Position numbers and translations under genes: made by a program. Below are positions 38,627 to 48,794 of a stretch of DNA of 64,000 nt, in pieces. Under the pieces are notes generated by a model, which had not been told where the DNA came from, did no database searches, and saw only the letters and a list, made by a program, of their open reading frames with translations. Position 1 is the first letter of the stretch, and every line of letters begins with the position of its first letter. Source of the DNA: an uncultured Massilia sp. (lineage in GTDB: Bacteria > Pseudomonadota > Gammaproteobacteria > Burkholderiales > Burkholderiaceae_D); assembly GCF_913773735.1 (NCBI RefSeq), contig NZ_CAJYEB010000001.1, positions 26,437 through 90,436 of the forward strand, written 5' to 3'.

Positions 38627-38702
38627 GGTCGTCTCCTGCATGGTGCGAATGGGGGGAGCAACAGGGTGACGCCTGTTTGATGAGTTGTCCAATATATGAT
38701 TC

Positions 38703-38720
38703 AATGTCCTGTAATACATT
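38703..38720. promoter_or_regulatory. Candidate LysR-binding site between ilvD and lysR
   Basis: AATGT-N8-ACATT is an inverted repeat in an AT-rich part of the 115-bp divergent gap, 22 bp from the lysR start. Spacing and place fit a LysR box. Confidence 0.5.
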
Positions 38721-38741
38721 AGACATATCACAGGAACGAGC

Positions 38742-39635
38742 ATGGTCGAACTGCGCCAGCTGCGCTATTTCGTCACCGTCGCCGAGGAGCTGCACTTCGG
38801 CCGCGCGGCCGCGCGCCTGCACATGACGCAGCCGCCGCTGTCGCAGGCGATCGCCGCGCTGGAAGACCTGCTGGGCGCGCCGCTGTTCGCGCGCAACCGC
38901 CGCAGCGTGGCCCTGGCGCCGGCCGGCGCCGCGCTGCTGCCCGAGGCGCGGCGGCTGCTGGCGGAAGCCGCCGGCCTGCCCGACCTGGCGCGGCGCGCGG
39001 CCGGCGGCGAGGCCGGCAGGCTGTCGCTGGCCTTCATCACCTCGGCCGACTACAGCATCCTGCCGCCGCTGCTGCGCCGCTACAGCGAACGCTACCCGGC
39101 CGTGCACCTGACGCTGCAAGAAGCCACGTCCGACGTGCAGGTCGAGGAACTGCTGCGCGGCGGACGCATCGACGCCGGCTTCCTGATCCCGCCGCTGCCG
39201 GACAAGGCGCTCGTCGAACTCGACTACATGAAGGCGCTGGACGAGCCGTTGATCCTGTGCGCGCCGGGCGGCCTGGCGCTGCCCCGGGACGGCGGCCCGG
39301 TGCGCCTGCAGGACCTGCCGCGCCTGCCCCTGATCATCTTCCCGCGCGAGGTCTCGCCGGCGCTGCACGACGCCATCCTGTCGTGCTTCCGCGCCGCCGG
39401 CATCACGCCGGCGATCGGCCAGCAGGCGATCCAGATGCAGACCATCGTCAGCCTGGTGTCGGCGGGCATGGGGATGGCACTTGTGCCACAATCGGTCTGC
39501 AACCTGATGCGTCCGGGCGTAGAATACCGTGCCCTCGCGGACCCGACTCCAATGGTCGAGACCGGCATCGCCTGGCGGCGCGACAATGCCTCGCCGGTAC
39601 TGCAAGGCTTTCTGGAACTACTGAGGAATACTTAA
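38742..39635 (+). CDS. LysR-family transcriptional regulator
   Basis: The 297-residue protein starts [20 protein letters not shown] and has the [24 protein letters not shown], followed by an effector-binding domain of the BenM/CatM/CbnR type ([20 protein letters not shown]). It is divergent from ilvD, so control of that gene is the simplest reading, although sequence similarity of this subgroup is to regulators of aromatic catabolism. Its stop codon is 1 nt from the lgt start, so lgt is probably read through from the lysR promoter. Confidence 0.9.
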   Translation: MVELRQLRYFVTVAEELHFGRAAARLHMTQPPLSQAIAALEDLLGAPLFARNRRSVALAPAGAALLPEARRLLAEAAGLPDLARRAAGGEAGRLSLAFITSADYSILPPLLRRYSERYPAVHLTLQEATSDVQVEELLRGGRIDAGFLIPPLPDKALVELDYMKALDEPLILCAPGGLALPRDGGPVRLQDLPRLPLIIFPREVSPALHDAILSCFRAAGITPAIGQQAIQMQTIVSLVSAGMGMALVPQSVCNLMRPGVEYRALADPTPMVETGIAWRRDNASPVLQGFLELLRNT

Positions 39636-39636
39636 T

Positions 39637-40449
39637 ATGCTCGTTCACCCGCAACCGAACCCGATCGCGTTCAGCATCGGCCCCGTGGACATCCACTGGT
39701 ACGGGATCATGTACGTCCTGGCCTTCGCGCTGTTCGTGATCCTGGGCCGCGTGCGCATCCGCACCCAGCCCCACGTGGCGGCCCAGGGCTGGCGCAACGA
39801 AGACCTGGACGACATGCTGTTCTACGGGATGCTGGGCGTGGTGATCGGCGGCCGCCTGGGCGAAGTCCTGTTCTACAGGCCCGACTACTATTTCTCGCAT
39901 CCGGCCGAGATCCTCATGACCTGGCACGGCGGCATGTCCTACCACGGCGGCTTCATCGGCGTGCTGATCGCGATGGCGCTGTGGGCCCGCAAGCGCGGCC
40001 GCAACCTGCTCGACGTGTACGACTTCATCGCCCCGATGGTCCCCATCGGCTATGCCTGCGGGCGCCTGGGCAACTTCATCAACGCCGAGCTGCCGGGCCG
40101 CCTGGCCAGCCCCGACCTGCCCTGGGCCATGCTGTGGCCGGGCGTCGAGGGCCTGCGCCATCCGTCGCCGCTGTACCAGATGCTGGTCGACGGGCTGCTG
40201 TGCTTCGTCATCGTCTGGCTGTTCGCGCGCAAGCCGCGCCCGCGCCTGGCGGTGGGCGCGCTGTACACGCTGCTGTACGGCTGCGCGCGCTTCTTCACCG
40301 AATACTTCCGCGTGCCGGACTGGGAGACCCACGTGCTGGGGATGCCGATCACGTCGGGCCAGGTGCTGTCGCTGCCGATGATCGTGGCGGGGCTGGTCAT
40401 GCTCGGGTGGGCGTATTCGGGCGGGAACAAGCGGGCAGTTCACGCTTGA
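39637..40449 (+). CDS. lgt: Prolipoprotein diacylglyceryl transferase
   Basis: The 270-residue protein has about seven TM helices and Lgt signatures: IGGRLGEVLFY, WHGGMSYHGGFIG (catalytic His region) and the family signature GRLGNFINAELPGR at about 142-155. It attaches diacylglycerol to the lipobox Cys of prelipoproteins in the inner membrane, an essential step. It starts 1 nt after the lysR stop with only a weak ribosome site (GAGGAA, 12 nt away), so it is coupled to lysR. Confidence 0.97.
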   Translation: MLVHPQPNPIAFSIGPVDIHWYGIMYVLAFALFVILGRVRIRTQPHVAAQGWRNEDLDDMLFYGMLGVVIGGRLGEVLFYRPDYYFSHPAEILMTWHGGMSYHGGFIGVLIAMALWARKRGRNLLDVYDFIAPMVPIGYACGRLGNFINAELPGRLASPDLPWAMLWPGVEGLRHPSPLYQMLVDGLLCFVIVWLFARKPRPRLAVGALYTLLYGCARFFTEYFRVPDWETHVLGMPITSGQVLSLPMIVAGLVMLGWAYSGGNKRAVHA

Positions 40450-40466
40450 TCGAGGCGCGAACGTCT

Positions 40467-40562
40467 CTTGAACGCGTGGACGGGTAACCCGTCCACCCTA
40501 CCGCGTGAAAGGACGGTCGCTCATGTCATCACGTAGGGTGGACGGGTCCCCCGTCCACGCGG
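40467..40562. repeat. Mirror pair of GTAGGGTGGAC repeats after lgt
   Basis: Left copy GAACGCGTGGACGGG-taa-CCCGTCCACCCTAC and right copy GTAGGGTGGACGGGTC... CCCGTCCACGCG face each other about 30 bp apart. Each is a hairpin. The sequence matches the unit of the tandem array at 3021. It lies between convergent lgt and the TSUP permease gene. Confidence 0.9.
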
Positions 40563-40585
40563 CGCATGAATGGCCGCCCACCACG

Positions 40586-41406
40586 TCACTGCGCCGCCTT
40601 CCACAACATATAGGCCGCCAGCGCATACAGGATGCACGCGAAGATCCGCCGCAGCCGCTGCACCGGCAACCGGTGCGCCATGCGCGCGCCCAGCGGCGCC
40701 AGCGCCATGCTGGCGACGACCACCATCAGCAGGGCCGGCACCCACACGAAGCCGAGCGCGCCGGCCGGCAGGCCCGCCTCGTTCCAGCCGTAGCAGACGT
40801 TCGCCACGGTGCCCGACAGCGCGATCGGAAAGCCCAGCGCCGCGCTGGTCGCCACCGCGTTGTGGATGCGGATGCCGCGCCAGGTCATGAACGGGATCGA
40901 CACGAAGCCGCCGCCGGCGCCGACCAGGCCCGACAGCACGCCCACCAGGCCGCCCGCCAGCAGCATGCCGCCGGTGCCGGGCAGCGGCCGGCTGCCTTCG
41001 GGACGGCGGTTCAGCAGCATCTGCGTCGCCGAGAAGGCGACGAACACGCCGAAGAACAGGGCCAGCGCCTGCGTGTCCATCTGCTTGCCGATCCACGGCC
41101 CGATCCAGGAGCCGACCACGATGCCCGGCGCCAGCAGGCGCGCCACGCGCCACAGCACGGCGCCGTGGCGATGGTGCGCGCGCATCGAGGAGAGCGACGT
41201 GAACAGGATGGTGGCCAGCGAGGTGGCGATCGCCATGTGCACGACCAGGTGCGGCGCGAAGCCGCGCGCCGTGAAGATCATCGTCATGAAGGGCACCAGC
41301 ACCATGCCTCCGCCGATGCCGAGCAGGCCGGCGGAAAAGCCGCCGAAGCAGCCCATCGCCAGCAGCGCCAGCACCGTGCCGGGATCGAGGCCGCCCGGGA
41401 ACACGC

Positions 41407-41410
<4 letters not shown>
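40586..41410 (-). CDS. TSUP (TauE/SafE) family membrane permease
   Basis: It starts at a GTG overlapping the EVE gene stop (GTGA). The 274-residue protein has about eight TM helices and the duplicated family motif GLLGIGGGMVLVPFM (first half) and GLVGAGGGFVSIPFM (second half). TSUP proteins export or import sulfite, sulfoacetate, thiosulfate or other organic anions. There is no sulfur-metabolism gene nearby to fix the substrate. The open frame continues upstream through the EVE gene in another frame, but only the GTG gives a sensible start. Confidence 0.88.
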
Positions 41411-41889
<479 letters not shown>

Positions 41890-41935
41890 CTTCCGCCCGC
41901 CTGCATAATGGGTACGCCCCGTATCGAGCGCGCAT

Positions 41936-41971
41936 GAAAAAGCGGTTGCGCACCTTCGTGCCGCAACCGCT
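41936..41971 (-). terminator. Rho-independent terminator downstream of 6S RNA
   Basis: On the minus strand AGCGGTTGCG, an 11-nt loop and CGCAACCGCT form a perfect 10-bp stem followed by TTTTT. It ends the transcript that begins at the promoter 42163-42190 and precedes the EVE gene. Confidence 0.9.
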
Positions 41972-42157
41972 CGTGAATGTAGCCCCGCCTGTGCCGTTTT
42001 TGCCGGCATCCCGAACCAAAAGGCTCAAGGTGGTCGTAGTCAGCTCGATTTCGGGTTCGTCAAACTAGTGACGATCGCGCCCACCAGGCATGTTCCACAA
42101 CCTATGCGAAAGAATGGTTCAAGGAATATATGACAAATCTCGAACACCGCAGGGTAG
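41972..42157 (-). ncRNA. ssrS: 6S RNA (ssrS)
   Basis: A gap of over 300 bp without an ORF on this strand lies between zapA and the EVE gene, the conserved place of ssrS. A promoter with a perfect TTGACA starts about 50 bp after the zapA stop, and a strong terminator follows about 185 nt later, the usual 6S length. The transcript has self-complementary segments (for example CGAACC with GGTTCG in the middle, and CCCTGC with GCGGGG near the two ends), as expected for the long hairpin with central bubble that mimics an open promoter and binds sigma-70 RNA polymerase. The exact ends are estimates, and I did not fold it computationally. Confidence 0.72.
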
Positions 42158-42162
42158 GCGCC

Positions 42163-42190
42163 AGTTTACTACGCCGGACCGTCCTGTCAA
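42163..42190 (-). promoter_or_regulatory. sigma-70 promoter of 6S RNA
   Basis: On the minus strand TTGACA (42190-42185) and TAAACT (42168-42163) are 16 bp apart, 17 nt after the zapA stop codon. Confidence 0.7.
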
Positions 42191-42206
42191 ACCATTTTCT
42201 GTTGAA

Positions 42207-42512
42207 TCAGGTTTCCTGCGGCGCCAGCGCGGCGTCCAGGACCGTGTGCATCGCTTCCAGTTTCTGCTTGACTTCCAGGATCGACATGTCGGACAGCGGC
42301 CCCTGCGGCGATTTCACCGACAGGAATTCCGCGGCCACCGACAGCGCGGCCATGACGGCGATGCGGTCGGTGCCCTTGACCTTGCCGGAATCGCGCAGCG
42401 CGCACATCTTGCCGTCGAGATAGGTAACGGCCTGGCGCAGCGTCTGCTCCTCGCCCTCGCGGCAGGCCAGCCGGTACGGCAGGCCCATGATGGTAACGTC
42501 CAGGTGGATCAT
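42207..42512 (-). CDS. zapA: Cell division protein ZapA
   Basis: The 101-residue protein matches ZapA: MIHLDVTIMGLPYRLACREGEE at the start, then LRQAVTYLDGKMCALRDSGKVKGTDRIAVMAALSVA (split here as two blocks of the same helix) and a C-terminal coiled coil (ILEVKQKLEAMHTVLDAAL). It binds FtsZ and bundles protofilaments at the Z-ring. Its ATG overlaps the TGA of zapB (ATGA), so the two are translated together. The 6S RNA gene follows, as in many proteobacteria. Confidence 0.93.
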   Translation of the reverse strand: MIHLDVTIMGLPYRLACREGEEQTLRQAVTYLDGKMCALRDSGKVKGTDRIAVMAALSVAAEFLSVKSPQGPLSDMSILEVKQKLEAMHTVLDAALAPQET

Positions 42513-42751
42513 CGCGTGGCCTCGGCATCGTCGGGTTGGACCGGCTCGGCCGGGGGCGCCGGGGGCTCGAGCTGTTCCAGCAGCGCTTCGACGCGCTGTT
42601 GGGCGGCGAGCAGCCGGTTCTTGAAGTCGACGTTCTCGGCGCTGAGCAGGGCGTTCGCCTGGCGCAGCAGGTAGTTCTCGCTGCGCAGCGACTGGGTCAG
42701 CGCGGCGAGCTTGTCGATTTTGTCGGAAAGTTCTTGGAATTCGGAAATCAT
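42509..42751 (-). CDS. zapB: ZapB-like coiled-coil cell division protein
   Basis: The 80-residue protein is almost wholly coiled coil (FQELSDKIDKLAALTQSLRS then LLRQANALLSAENVDFKNRL), ending in a Pro/Asp-rich tail. Length, layout and coupling to zapA fit the ZapB/DUF904 family, which links ZapA to the division site and chromosome. The ATG at 42751 has no Shine-Dalgarno, and an in-frame TAG lies 3 codons upstream, so it is the only usable start. A promoter ends just 5 nt before it, suggesting a leaderless mRNA. Confidence 0.82.
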   Translation of the reverse strand: MISEFQELSDKIDKLAALTQSLRSENYLLRQANALLSAENVDFKNRLLAAQQRVEALLEQLEPPAPPAEPVQPDDAEATR

Positions 42752-42756
42752 CCATA

Positions 42757-42786
42757 ACTATAGGACCGAGTCGAATTTTTCGTCAA
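42757..42786 (-). promoter_or_regulatory. Promoter of zapB-zapA, placed for a leaderless transcript
   Basis: On the minus strand TTGACG (42786-42781) and TATAGT (42762-42757) are 18 bp apart, each 5/6 of consensus. Only TATGG separates the -10 from the zapB ATG, so transcription would begin at or next to the A of the start codon. Confidence 0.6.
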
Positions 42787-42992
42787 CCGAATCCCAAGCG
42801 CGCGCCATCGACCGGGCCGATCGTGCGCGCCGTTCCGGCCGGGGGTGTTAGGCTCTCGTGGTTCAGCCGGCGCCGTGCCGAAGCGGCGCGATGCCGTCGA
42901 GATATCACGACTTTTCCCTCACTTTTTACGGCAAGCCAGGGCGGGCGATTGCGGATCCACAAAAAAGTCCGTTAAAACGCGAACGCTGTGGC
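42787..42992. other. Region between the zapB and groES promoters
   Basis: No gene or clear site is seen. A GC-rich dyad (GCCGGCGCCGTGCCGAAGCG, around 42867-42886) is present. Confidence 0.4.
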
Positions 42993-43021
42993 TTGAAATG
43001 ACAATTTATCGTCCCTATAAT
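42993..43021 (+). promoter_or_regulatory. groE promoter, sigma-70 and sigma-32 elements overlapping
   Basis: TTGAAA (42993-42998) and TATAAT (43016-43021) are 17 bp apart, a near-ideal sigma-70 promoter. The same bases read as CTTGAAA-N14-CCCTATAAT, fitting the sigma-32 heat-shock consensus. The CIRCE element begins in the last base of the -10. Confidence 0.88.
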
Positions 43022-43047
43022 TAGCACTCGTTAGTAGAGAGTGCTAA
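43021..43047. promoter_or_regulatory. CIRCE operator (HrcA site)
   Basis: TTAGCACTC-N9-GAGTGCTAA matches the CIRCE consensus exactly. It covers the groE transcription start, where HrcA represses at normal temperature. hrcA itself is not in the window. Confidence 0.97.
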
Positions 43048-43120
43048 CAGCCCTCTGCACCGCGCCGATCGGATCGGCCGGTACGTACAGCCAAGTCAAA
43101 CCAACACAAAGGAGTTTTGC

Positions 43121-43411
43121 ATGAACCTTCGCCCCTTGCACGATCGCGTGATCGTGAAGCGTCTCGACCAGGAAACCAAGACTGCATCCGGCCTGATCAT
43201 CCCCGATGCGGCGGCCGAGAAACCGGACCAAGGTGAAGTGCTGGCCGTCGGCAATGGCAAAGTACAGGAAAACGGCAACGTGCGCCCGCTGGAAGTGAAG
43301 GTCGGCGACCGCGTCCTGTTCGGCAAGTACTCGGGCCAGGCCGTCAAGGTCAATGGCGAGGAACTGCTGGTGATGCGCGAAGAAGACATCATGGCCGTCG
43401 TGGCCCAGTAA
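43121..43411 (+). CDS. groES: Co-chaperonin GroES
   Basis: The 96-residue protein is a complete Gro[20 protein letters not shown], the mobile loop [19 protein letters not shown], and [20 protein letters not shown]. It caps GroEL during folding. AAAGGAG precedes the ATG after a leader of about 90 nt from the CIRCE-controlled promoter. groEL follows after 43 nt. Confidence 0.99.
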   Translation: MNLRPLHDRVIVKRLDQETKTASGLIIPDAAAEKPDQGEVLAVGNGKVQENGNVRPLEVKVGDRVLFGKYSGQAVKVNGEELLVMREEDIMAVVAQ

Positions 43412-43439
43412 TCCCGTCCAGAACGAATCATTCCTGTAA

Positions 43440-45101
<1,662 letters not shown>

Positions 45102-45153
45102 TTGCCGGATGTGATGCACCGCCTGCTCCTTGCGGGCGGCGCCGCTCCATACG

Positions 45154-45186
45154 AAGCCCGCGGGGTCGCTCCCCGCGGGCTTTTTT
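45154..45186 (+). terminator. Rho-independent terminator of groESL
   Basis: AGCCCGCGGGG-TCGCT-CCCCGCGGGCT is an 11-bp perfect stem followed by six T, about 53 nt after the groEL stop. Confidence 0.95.
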
Positions 45187-45405
45187 CATGTCGCACCGGA
45201 CACCGCCAAGCAAGCGTCGTATTGACGCGACAGGTCCATTTCCAACGGCAGCGACTGGATTATAATTTCCATGTGGCACTAAATTTGGTGCCTGCCGCGC
45301 CCCATCCCCGCGCCCCGTAGTCGCTCCTCTTGCTTTCCCAACCCATCATCGCTGTCGCGCGGCGCGCGTCCGCACGCCCGTACCGATCGAGACTGGAATA
45401 TCGCC
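45187..45405. promoter_or_regulatory. Upstream region of the chemoreceptor gene with operator-like palindrome
   Basis: A TATAAT at 45261-45266 with a poor -35 (ATTTCC, 17 bp upstream) is the likely promoter. Just downstream, GGCACTAAATTTGGTGCC (45275-45292) is an 18-bp palindrome with a single mismatch, at about +3 to +20. Nothing else is seen before the ATG at 45406. Confidence 0.5.
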
Positions 45406-47118
45406 ATGAACCTGAACAACCTGAAAGTCGGCACCAAGCTCGCCATCGGCTATGCCATCGTCCTCGTCCTGCTGGCGGCCATCGTCGCGACCGGCCTGTT
45501 GAAGATGCGCGAGATCAAGCAGCACCTGTCGCTGATCACCGATACCAACAACGTGCAGATCATGCTGGTCGGTACGATGCGCGACAGCGTCAGCGACCGG
45601 ATGATTGCACTGCGCAATATCGCCATCCTTTCCGACAAGGGGAAGATGGCGCGCGAGGCCGAGCACCTGCGCGCGCTCGAACAATCCTACGCCCAGGCCA
45701 AAGGCAAGCTGGGCAAGACCTTCGAGGCCCCCGATACGACGTCCGAGGAGCGCGCCCTGTTCGCCAGGCTGCAGCAGCAGGAGGAAGCCGCCCTGCCGGT
45801 GATGCGCGAGGCGGAAGAGCTGGGCCTCGCCAACCGGTTCGAGGAGACCAACGACCTGCTCATGAACAAGGCGGCGCCACTGCAAGTGGCATGGCTGGAG
45901 ACGATGAGCGAACTGGCGCGCTGGGAAGTGAAGTTCAACGACGATGCCGCGCGCGAGGCCAAGGACACCTACGATTCGGCGGTGCGCTTCATGCTGGTGC
46001 TGGGCGCGCTGGCGATCGTCGCCGGCATCGCCAGCGCCACGATCGTCACGCGCACGCTGCTGCGCCAGCTGGGCGGCGAGCCCGGCCATGCAGCGCAGGT
46101 GGCGGCGCGCATCGCCGAAGGCGACCTGACCGTCGACGTGCCGGTCAAGTCCGGCGACCGCGGCAGCATGATGCTGGCGATGCGCGCGATGCGCGACAAC
46201 CTGGCGAACATCGTCTCCGAGGTGCGCACGAGCACCGAAACCATCGCGACCGCGGCCGCCCAGGTCTCGGCCGGCAACCTCGACCTGTCCAGCCGCACCG
46301 AGCAGCAGGCCGGCTCGCTCGAGGAAACCGCGTCGTCGCTGGAAGAGCTGACCTCGACGGTGCGCCAGAACGCCGAGAACGCGCAGCAGGCGAGCGTCAC
46401 GGCGCAGTCGGCCTCCGAGGCAGCGGTCAAGGGCGGCCAAGTGGTCGGCCAGGTGGTCGACACCATGGCGGCCATCGACGCGTCGGCGCGGCGCATCGTC
46501 GACATCATCGCCGTCATCGACGGCATCGCCTTCCAGACCAACATCCTGGCCCTGAACGCCGCCGTCGAGGCGGCGCGCGCGGGCGAGCAGGGCCGCGGCT
46601 TCGCCGTCGTCGCGGGCGAGGTGCGCAGCCTGGCGCACCGGGCCGGCGCCGCAGCCAAGGAAATCAAGGCGCTCATCGACGATTCGGCCCAGAAGGTCGG
46701 CATCGGCTCGAACCTGGTGAGCCATGCCGGCGCCACCATGGACGAGATCGTCGGCCGGGTGCGCGGCGTCACCGACATCATGGCCGAGATCTCCGCGGCC
46801 AGCCGCGAGCAGAGCAGCGGCATCGAGCAGGTCAACCAGGCCGTCACGCAGATGGACGAAGTGACCCAGCAGAACGCCGCCCTGGTCGAGCAGGCCAGCG
46901 CGGCATCGCAGGCCATGCAGGAGCAGGCGGCCCGGCTGGCCGAACTCGTCGGCACGTTCCGCCTGGCCGGGACGGCCGCCGCCGCACCGACGCGCGTGGC
47001 CGGCCGCGCCGTTCCGGCGCCGGCGCAGCGCCAGTCGCTGCCGCCGGCCGCCGCCCGCCAAGCGCGTCCGGCGCCCCGCAAGGAAACGGCCGCCGCCACG
47101 GCGTGGGAAGCGTTCTGA
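45406..47118 (+). CDS. Methyl-accepting chemotaxis protein with CheR-tether-like C-terminus
   Basis: The 570-residue receptor has TM1 at about 12-33, a periplasmic four-helix ligand domain (4HB_MCP, 34-190), TM2 at about 191-212, HAMP to about 265 and the cytoplasmic signalling helix bundle with tip [20 protein letters not shown]. An Ala/Pro/Arg-rich linker leads to the terminal TAWEAF, which fits the xWxxF pentapeptide that tethers CheR and CheB in long receptors. The ligand is unknown. No other chemotaxis genes are in the window. Confidence 0.95.
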   Translation: MNLNNLKVGTKLAIGYAIVLVLLAAIVATGLLKMREIKQHLSLITDTNNVQIMLVGTMRDSVSDRMIALRNIAILSDKGKMAREAEHLRALEQSYAQAKGKLGKTFEAPDTTSEERALFARLQQQEEAALPVMREAEELGLANRFEETNDLLMNKAAPLQVAWLETMSELARWEVKFNDDAAREAKDTYDSAVRFMLVLGALAIVAGIASATIVTRTLLRQLGGEPGHAAQVAARIAEGDLTVDVPVKSGDRGSMMLAMRAMRDNLANIVSEVRTSTETIATAAAQVSAGNLDLSSRTEQQAGSLEETASSLEELTSTVRQNAENAQQASVTAQSASEAAVKGGQVVGQVVDTMAAIDASARRIVDIIAVIDGIAFQTNILALNAAVEAARAGEQGRGFAVVAGEVRSLAHRAGAAAKEIKALIDDSAQKVGIGSNLVSHAGATMDEIVGRVRGVTDIMAEISAASREQSSGIEQVNQAVTQMDEVTQQNAALVEQASAASQAMQEQAARLAELVGTFRLAGTAAAAPTRVAGRAVPAPAQRQSLPPAAARQARPAPRKETAAATAWEAF

Positions 47119-47198
47119 GCGGGCGCCGAGGCCACTCGCGCGGCGCGCCACCGCGGCGGGCATTGCCCTTGCGGCCAGCCGTGGTTTACCATGACAGG

Positions 47199-47690
47199 AT
47201 GTCATCCCATCTCGCCGGGCCGCAGCGGCCATCCTTCTTCCCTGCCCCACGCTGGCAGGTGTCCATCCTCGCGCTGGCGCTGGCCTGCGGCCTCGGCGCC
47301 TGCAAGCGCGCCGAGCCGCCCGCGCCGGCGCCGGCCGCGCAGCCCGCCCCGGCGCCCGCCGTCCCCGAGCGCACGCGCGACCAGGCGATGGCGCAAGTGC
47401 TGGCCCTGCCCGAAGTCAAGGCCTGGTCCGAGCAGATCGAACAGAAGTCGAAGGGCAAGGTCCACGGCGCCGTCATCGAGGACGATCCCACGCCGCGCGT
47501 CATCGACGGCAAATCCTATTACCAGCTCAGCTTCGTGGAAAACCGCCGGCAGGACGTGCACCGCCGCGCCAGCTTCCTGGTCGCCAGGCAGGGCGACGAC
47601 ATCCTCGTCGAGAGCCTGGAGGACGACAGCGTGCAATCGCTGGGCGAATGGCGGCGCAATATCCAGCGCGTCGAACTGAAGGGAAATTGA
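47199..47690 (+). CDS. Putative lipoprotein, hypothetical
   Basis: The 163-residue precursor has an N-terminal signal with lipobox CGLGACKRAEPP (Cys near residue 36), a Pro/Ala linker and a globular domain of about 100 residues (MAQVLALPEVKAWSEQIEQK, then SYYQLSFVENRRQDVHRRAS). The latter resembles small periplasmic beta proteins but I do not recognise the family. The start could also be a nearby ATG in another frame; the lipobox fixes this frame. A good terminator follows, so it is the end of a transcript, probably its own. Confidence 0.72.
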   Translation: MSSHLAGPQRPSFFPAPRWQVSILALALACGLGACKRAEPPAPAPAAQPAPAPAVPERTRDQAMAQVLALPEVKAWSEQIEQKSKGKVHGAVIEDDPTPRVIDGKSYYQLSFVENRRQDVHRRASFLVARQGDDILVESLEDDSVQSLGEWRRNIQRVELKGN

Positions 47691-47732
47691 GGAAAGGAAC
47701 TGAACAAACGAACCGAGCAGGAGAATTGTCTG

Positions 47733-47766
47733 TTTGCGGTGAAATTGATGCACCGCAAATCTTTTT
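47733..47766 (+). terminator. Rho-independent terminator after the lipoprotein gene
   Basis: TTTGCGGTG, a 9-nt loop and CACCGCAAA form a perfect 9-bp stem followed by TCTTTTT. The rest of the gap up to 47915 shows nothing clear. Confidence 0.85.
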
Positions 47767-47915
47767 CCGGACCTTTTCGATATTGTTGAGTCCGCTGCTG
47801 ACCGCGCGGCGCCCAGTCCCGAATCCGCCGTGTGCGGCGAGGGCCGCAAGCGCCACTCCTCCCCCCGGTCGGCGGCCTCCCCTCCTCCTCCCCTCCCGAC
47901 GCTGCCGCGCTGCTC

Positions 47916-48719
47916 TCAGGCGCGCGCCTTCCACTCCGACAGGTAGTGCTGCGGCGTGCGGCCCAGCAGGCGGCGGAACATGCTGGTGAAGGCGCTCGGG
48001 CTGGCATAGCCCAGCGCGCGCGCGATGGCGCCGACGCTTTCCCCGCGCGCCAGCATCTCGAAGGCGTGCGCCAGGTGCACCTGCTGCACCCACTGGCGGT
48101 AGTGCAGGCCGGTCTCCTTCGGAAACAGGCGGATCAGCGTGCGGGCGCTGGCGCCGGCGTCGACGGCGCGGTCTTCCAGCGTGCGCGCTCTGCCGGGATG
48201 GTCCATGATGTCGGTGCACAAGGCCTGCAGGCGGCGGTCGCGCGGCCAGGGCACGGCCATCGGCACCGTCTCCATCGCCCCCAGTTCCAGCAGGATCAGG
48301 CGCGCCAGGGATTCGCCGCGCCCGCCCGGCGGGTAGGCGACGGGCTCCGTCGACAGCGCCAGGATCAGTTCGCGCAGCAGCGGGCTGACCTCGACCACCT
48401 GGCAGCCCGCCACCGGCGCGCCGGCCGCGCCCGCGGCCTCGGTCTCGATGTACAGCGTGCGCTGGTTGACGCGGCTGAGCATCGTCAGCTCGTGCACGAC
48501 GCCCGGCGCGATCAGCAGGGCGCGCCGCGGCGGGATGATCCACACGCCGAACGCCGTGCGCACCCGCATCACGCCCTCGCTGGCGTACAGCAGCTGCACC
48601 CAGGGGTGGCTGTGGGCGGCGACCAGTTCGCCGTGCGCCGCCGCCGACGGCACGGCGGTGACGCTGCGCGGCAGCGCCTCGAACTTCGGCAGGTAGCGCG
48701 GGGACGATGTGAGTGTCAC
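47916..48719 (-). CDS. AraC-family transcriptional regulator with N-terminal cupin domain
   Basis: The 267-residue protein has an AraC-type sensing cupin (AAHSHPWVQLLYASEGVMRV, about 35-120) and two HTH motifs at the C-terminus (LEDRAVDAGASARTLIRLF and IARALGYASPSAFTSMFRRL). The GTG at 48719 is the only usable start before the promoter region; it lacks a clear ribosome site. It is divergent from the Fsr-type efflux gene with 75 bp between, and this cupin-AraC subtype often controls an adjacent MFS pump. Confidence 0.85.
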   Translation of the reverse strand: MTLTSSPRYLPKFEALPRSVTAVPSAAAHGELVAAHSHPWVQLLYASEGVMRVRTAFGVWIIPPRRALLIAPGVVHELTMLSRVNQRTLYIETEAAGAAGAPVAGCQVVEVSPLLRELILALSTEPVAYPPGGRGESLARLILLELGAMETVPMAVPWPRDRRLQALCTDIMDHPGRARTLEDRAVDAGASARTLIRLFPKETGLHYRQWVQQVHLAHAFEMLARGESVGAIARALGYASPSAFTSMFRRLLGRTPQHYLSEWKARA

Positions 48720-48794
48720 TTTGGCGACGGAAGATGGAATATATGTTCGAATCGTCCATATTACACTGTCTCGACGTTCACGAGGATTACCGCA

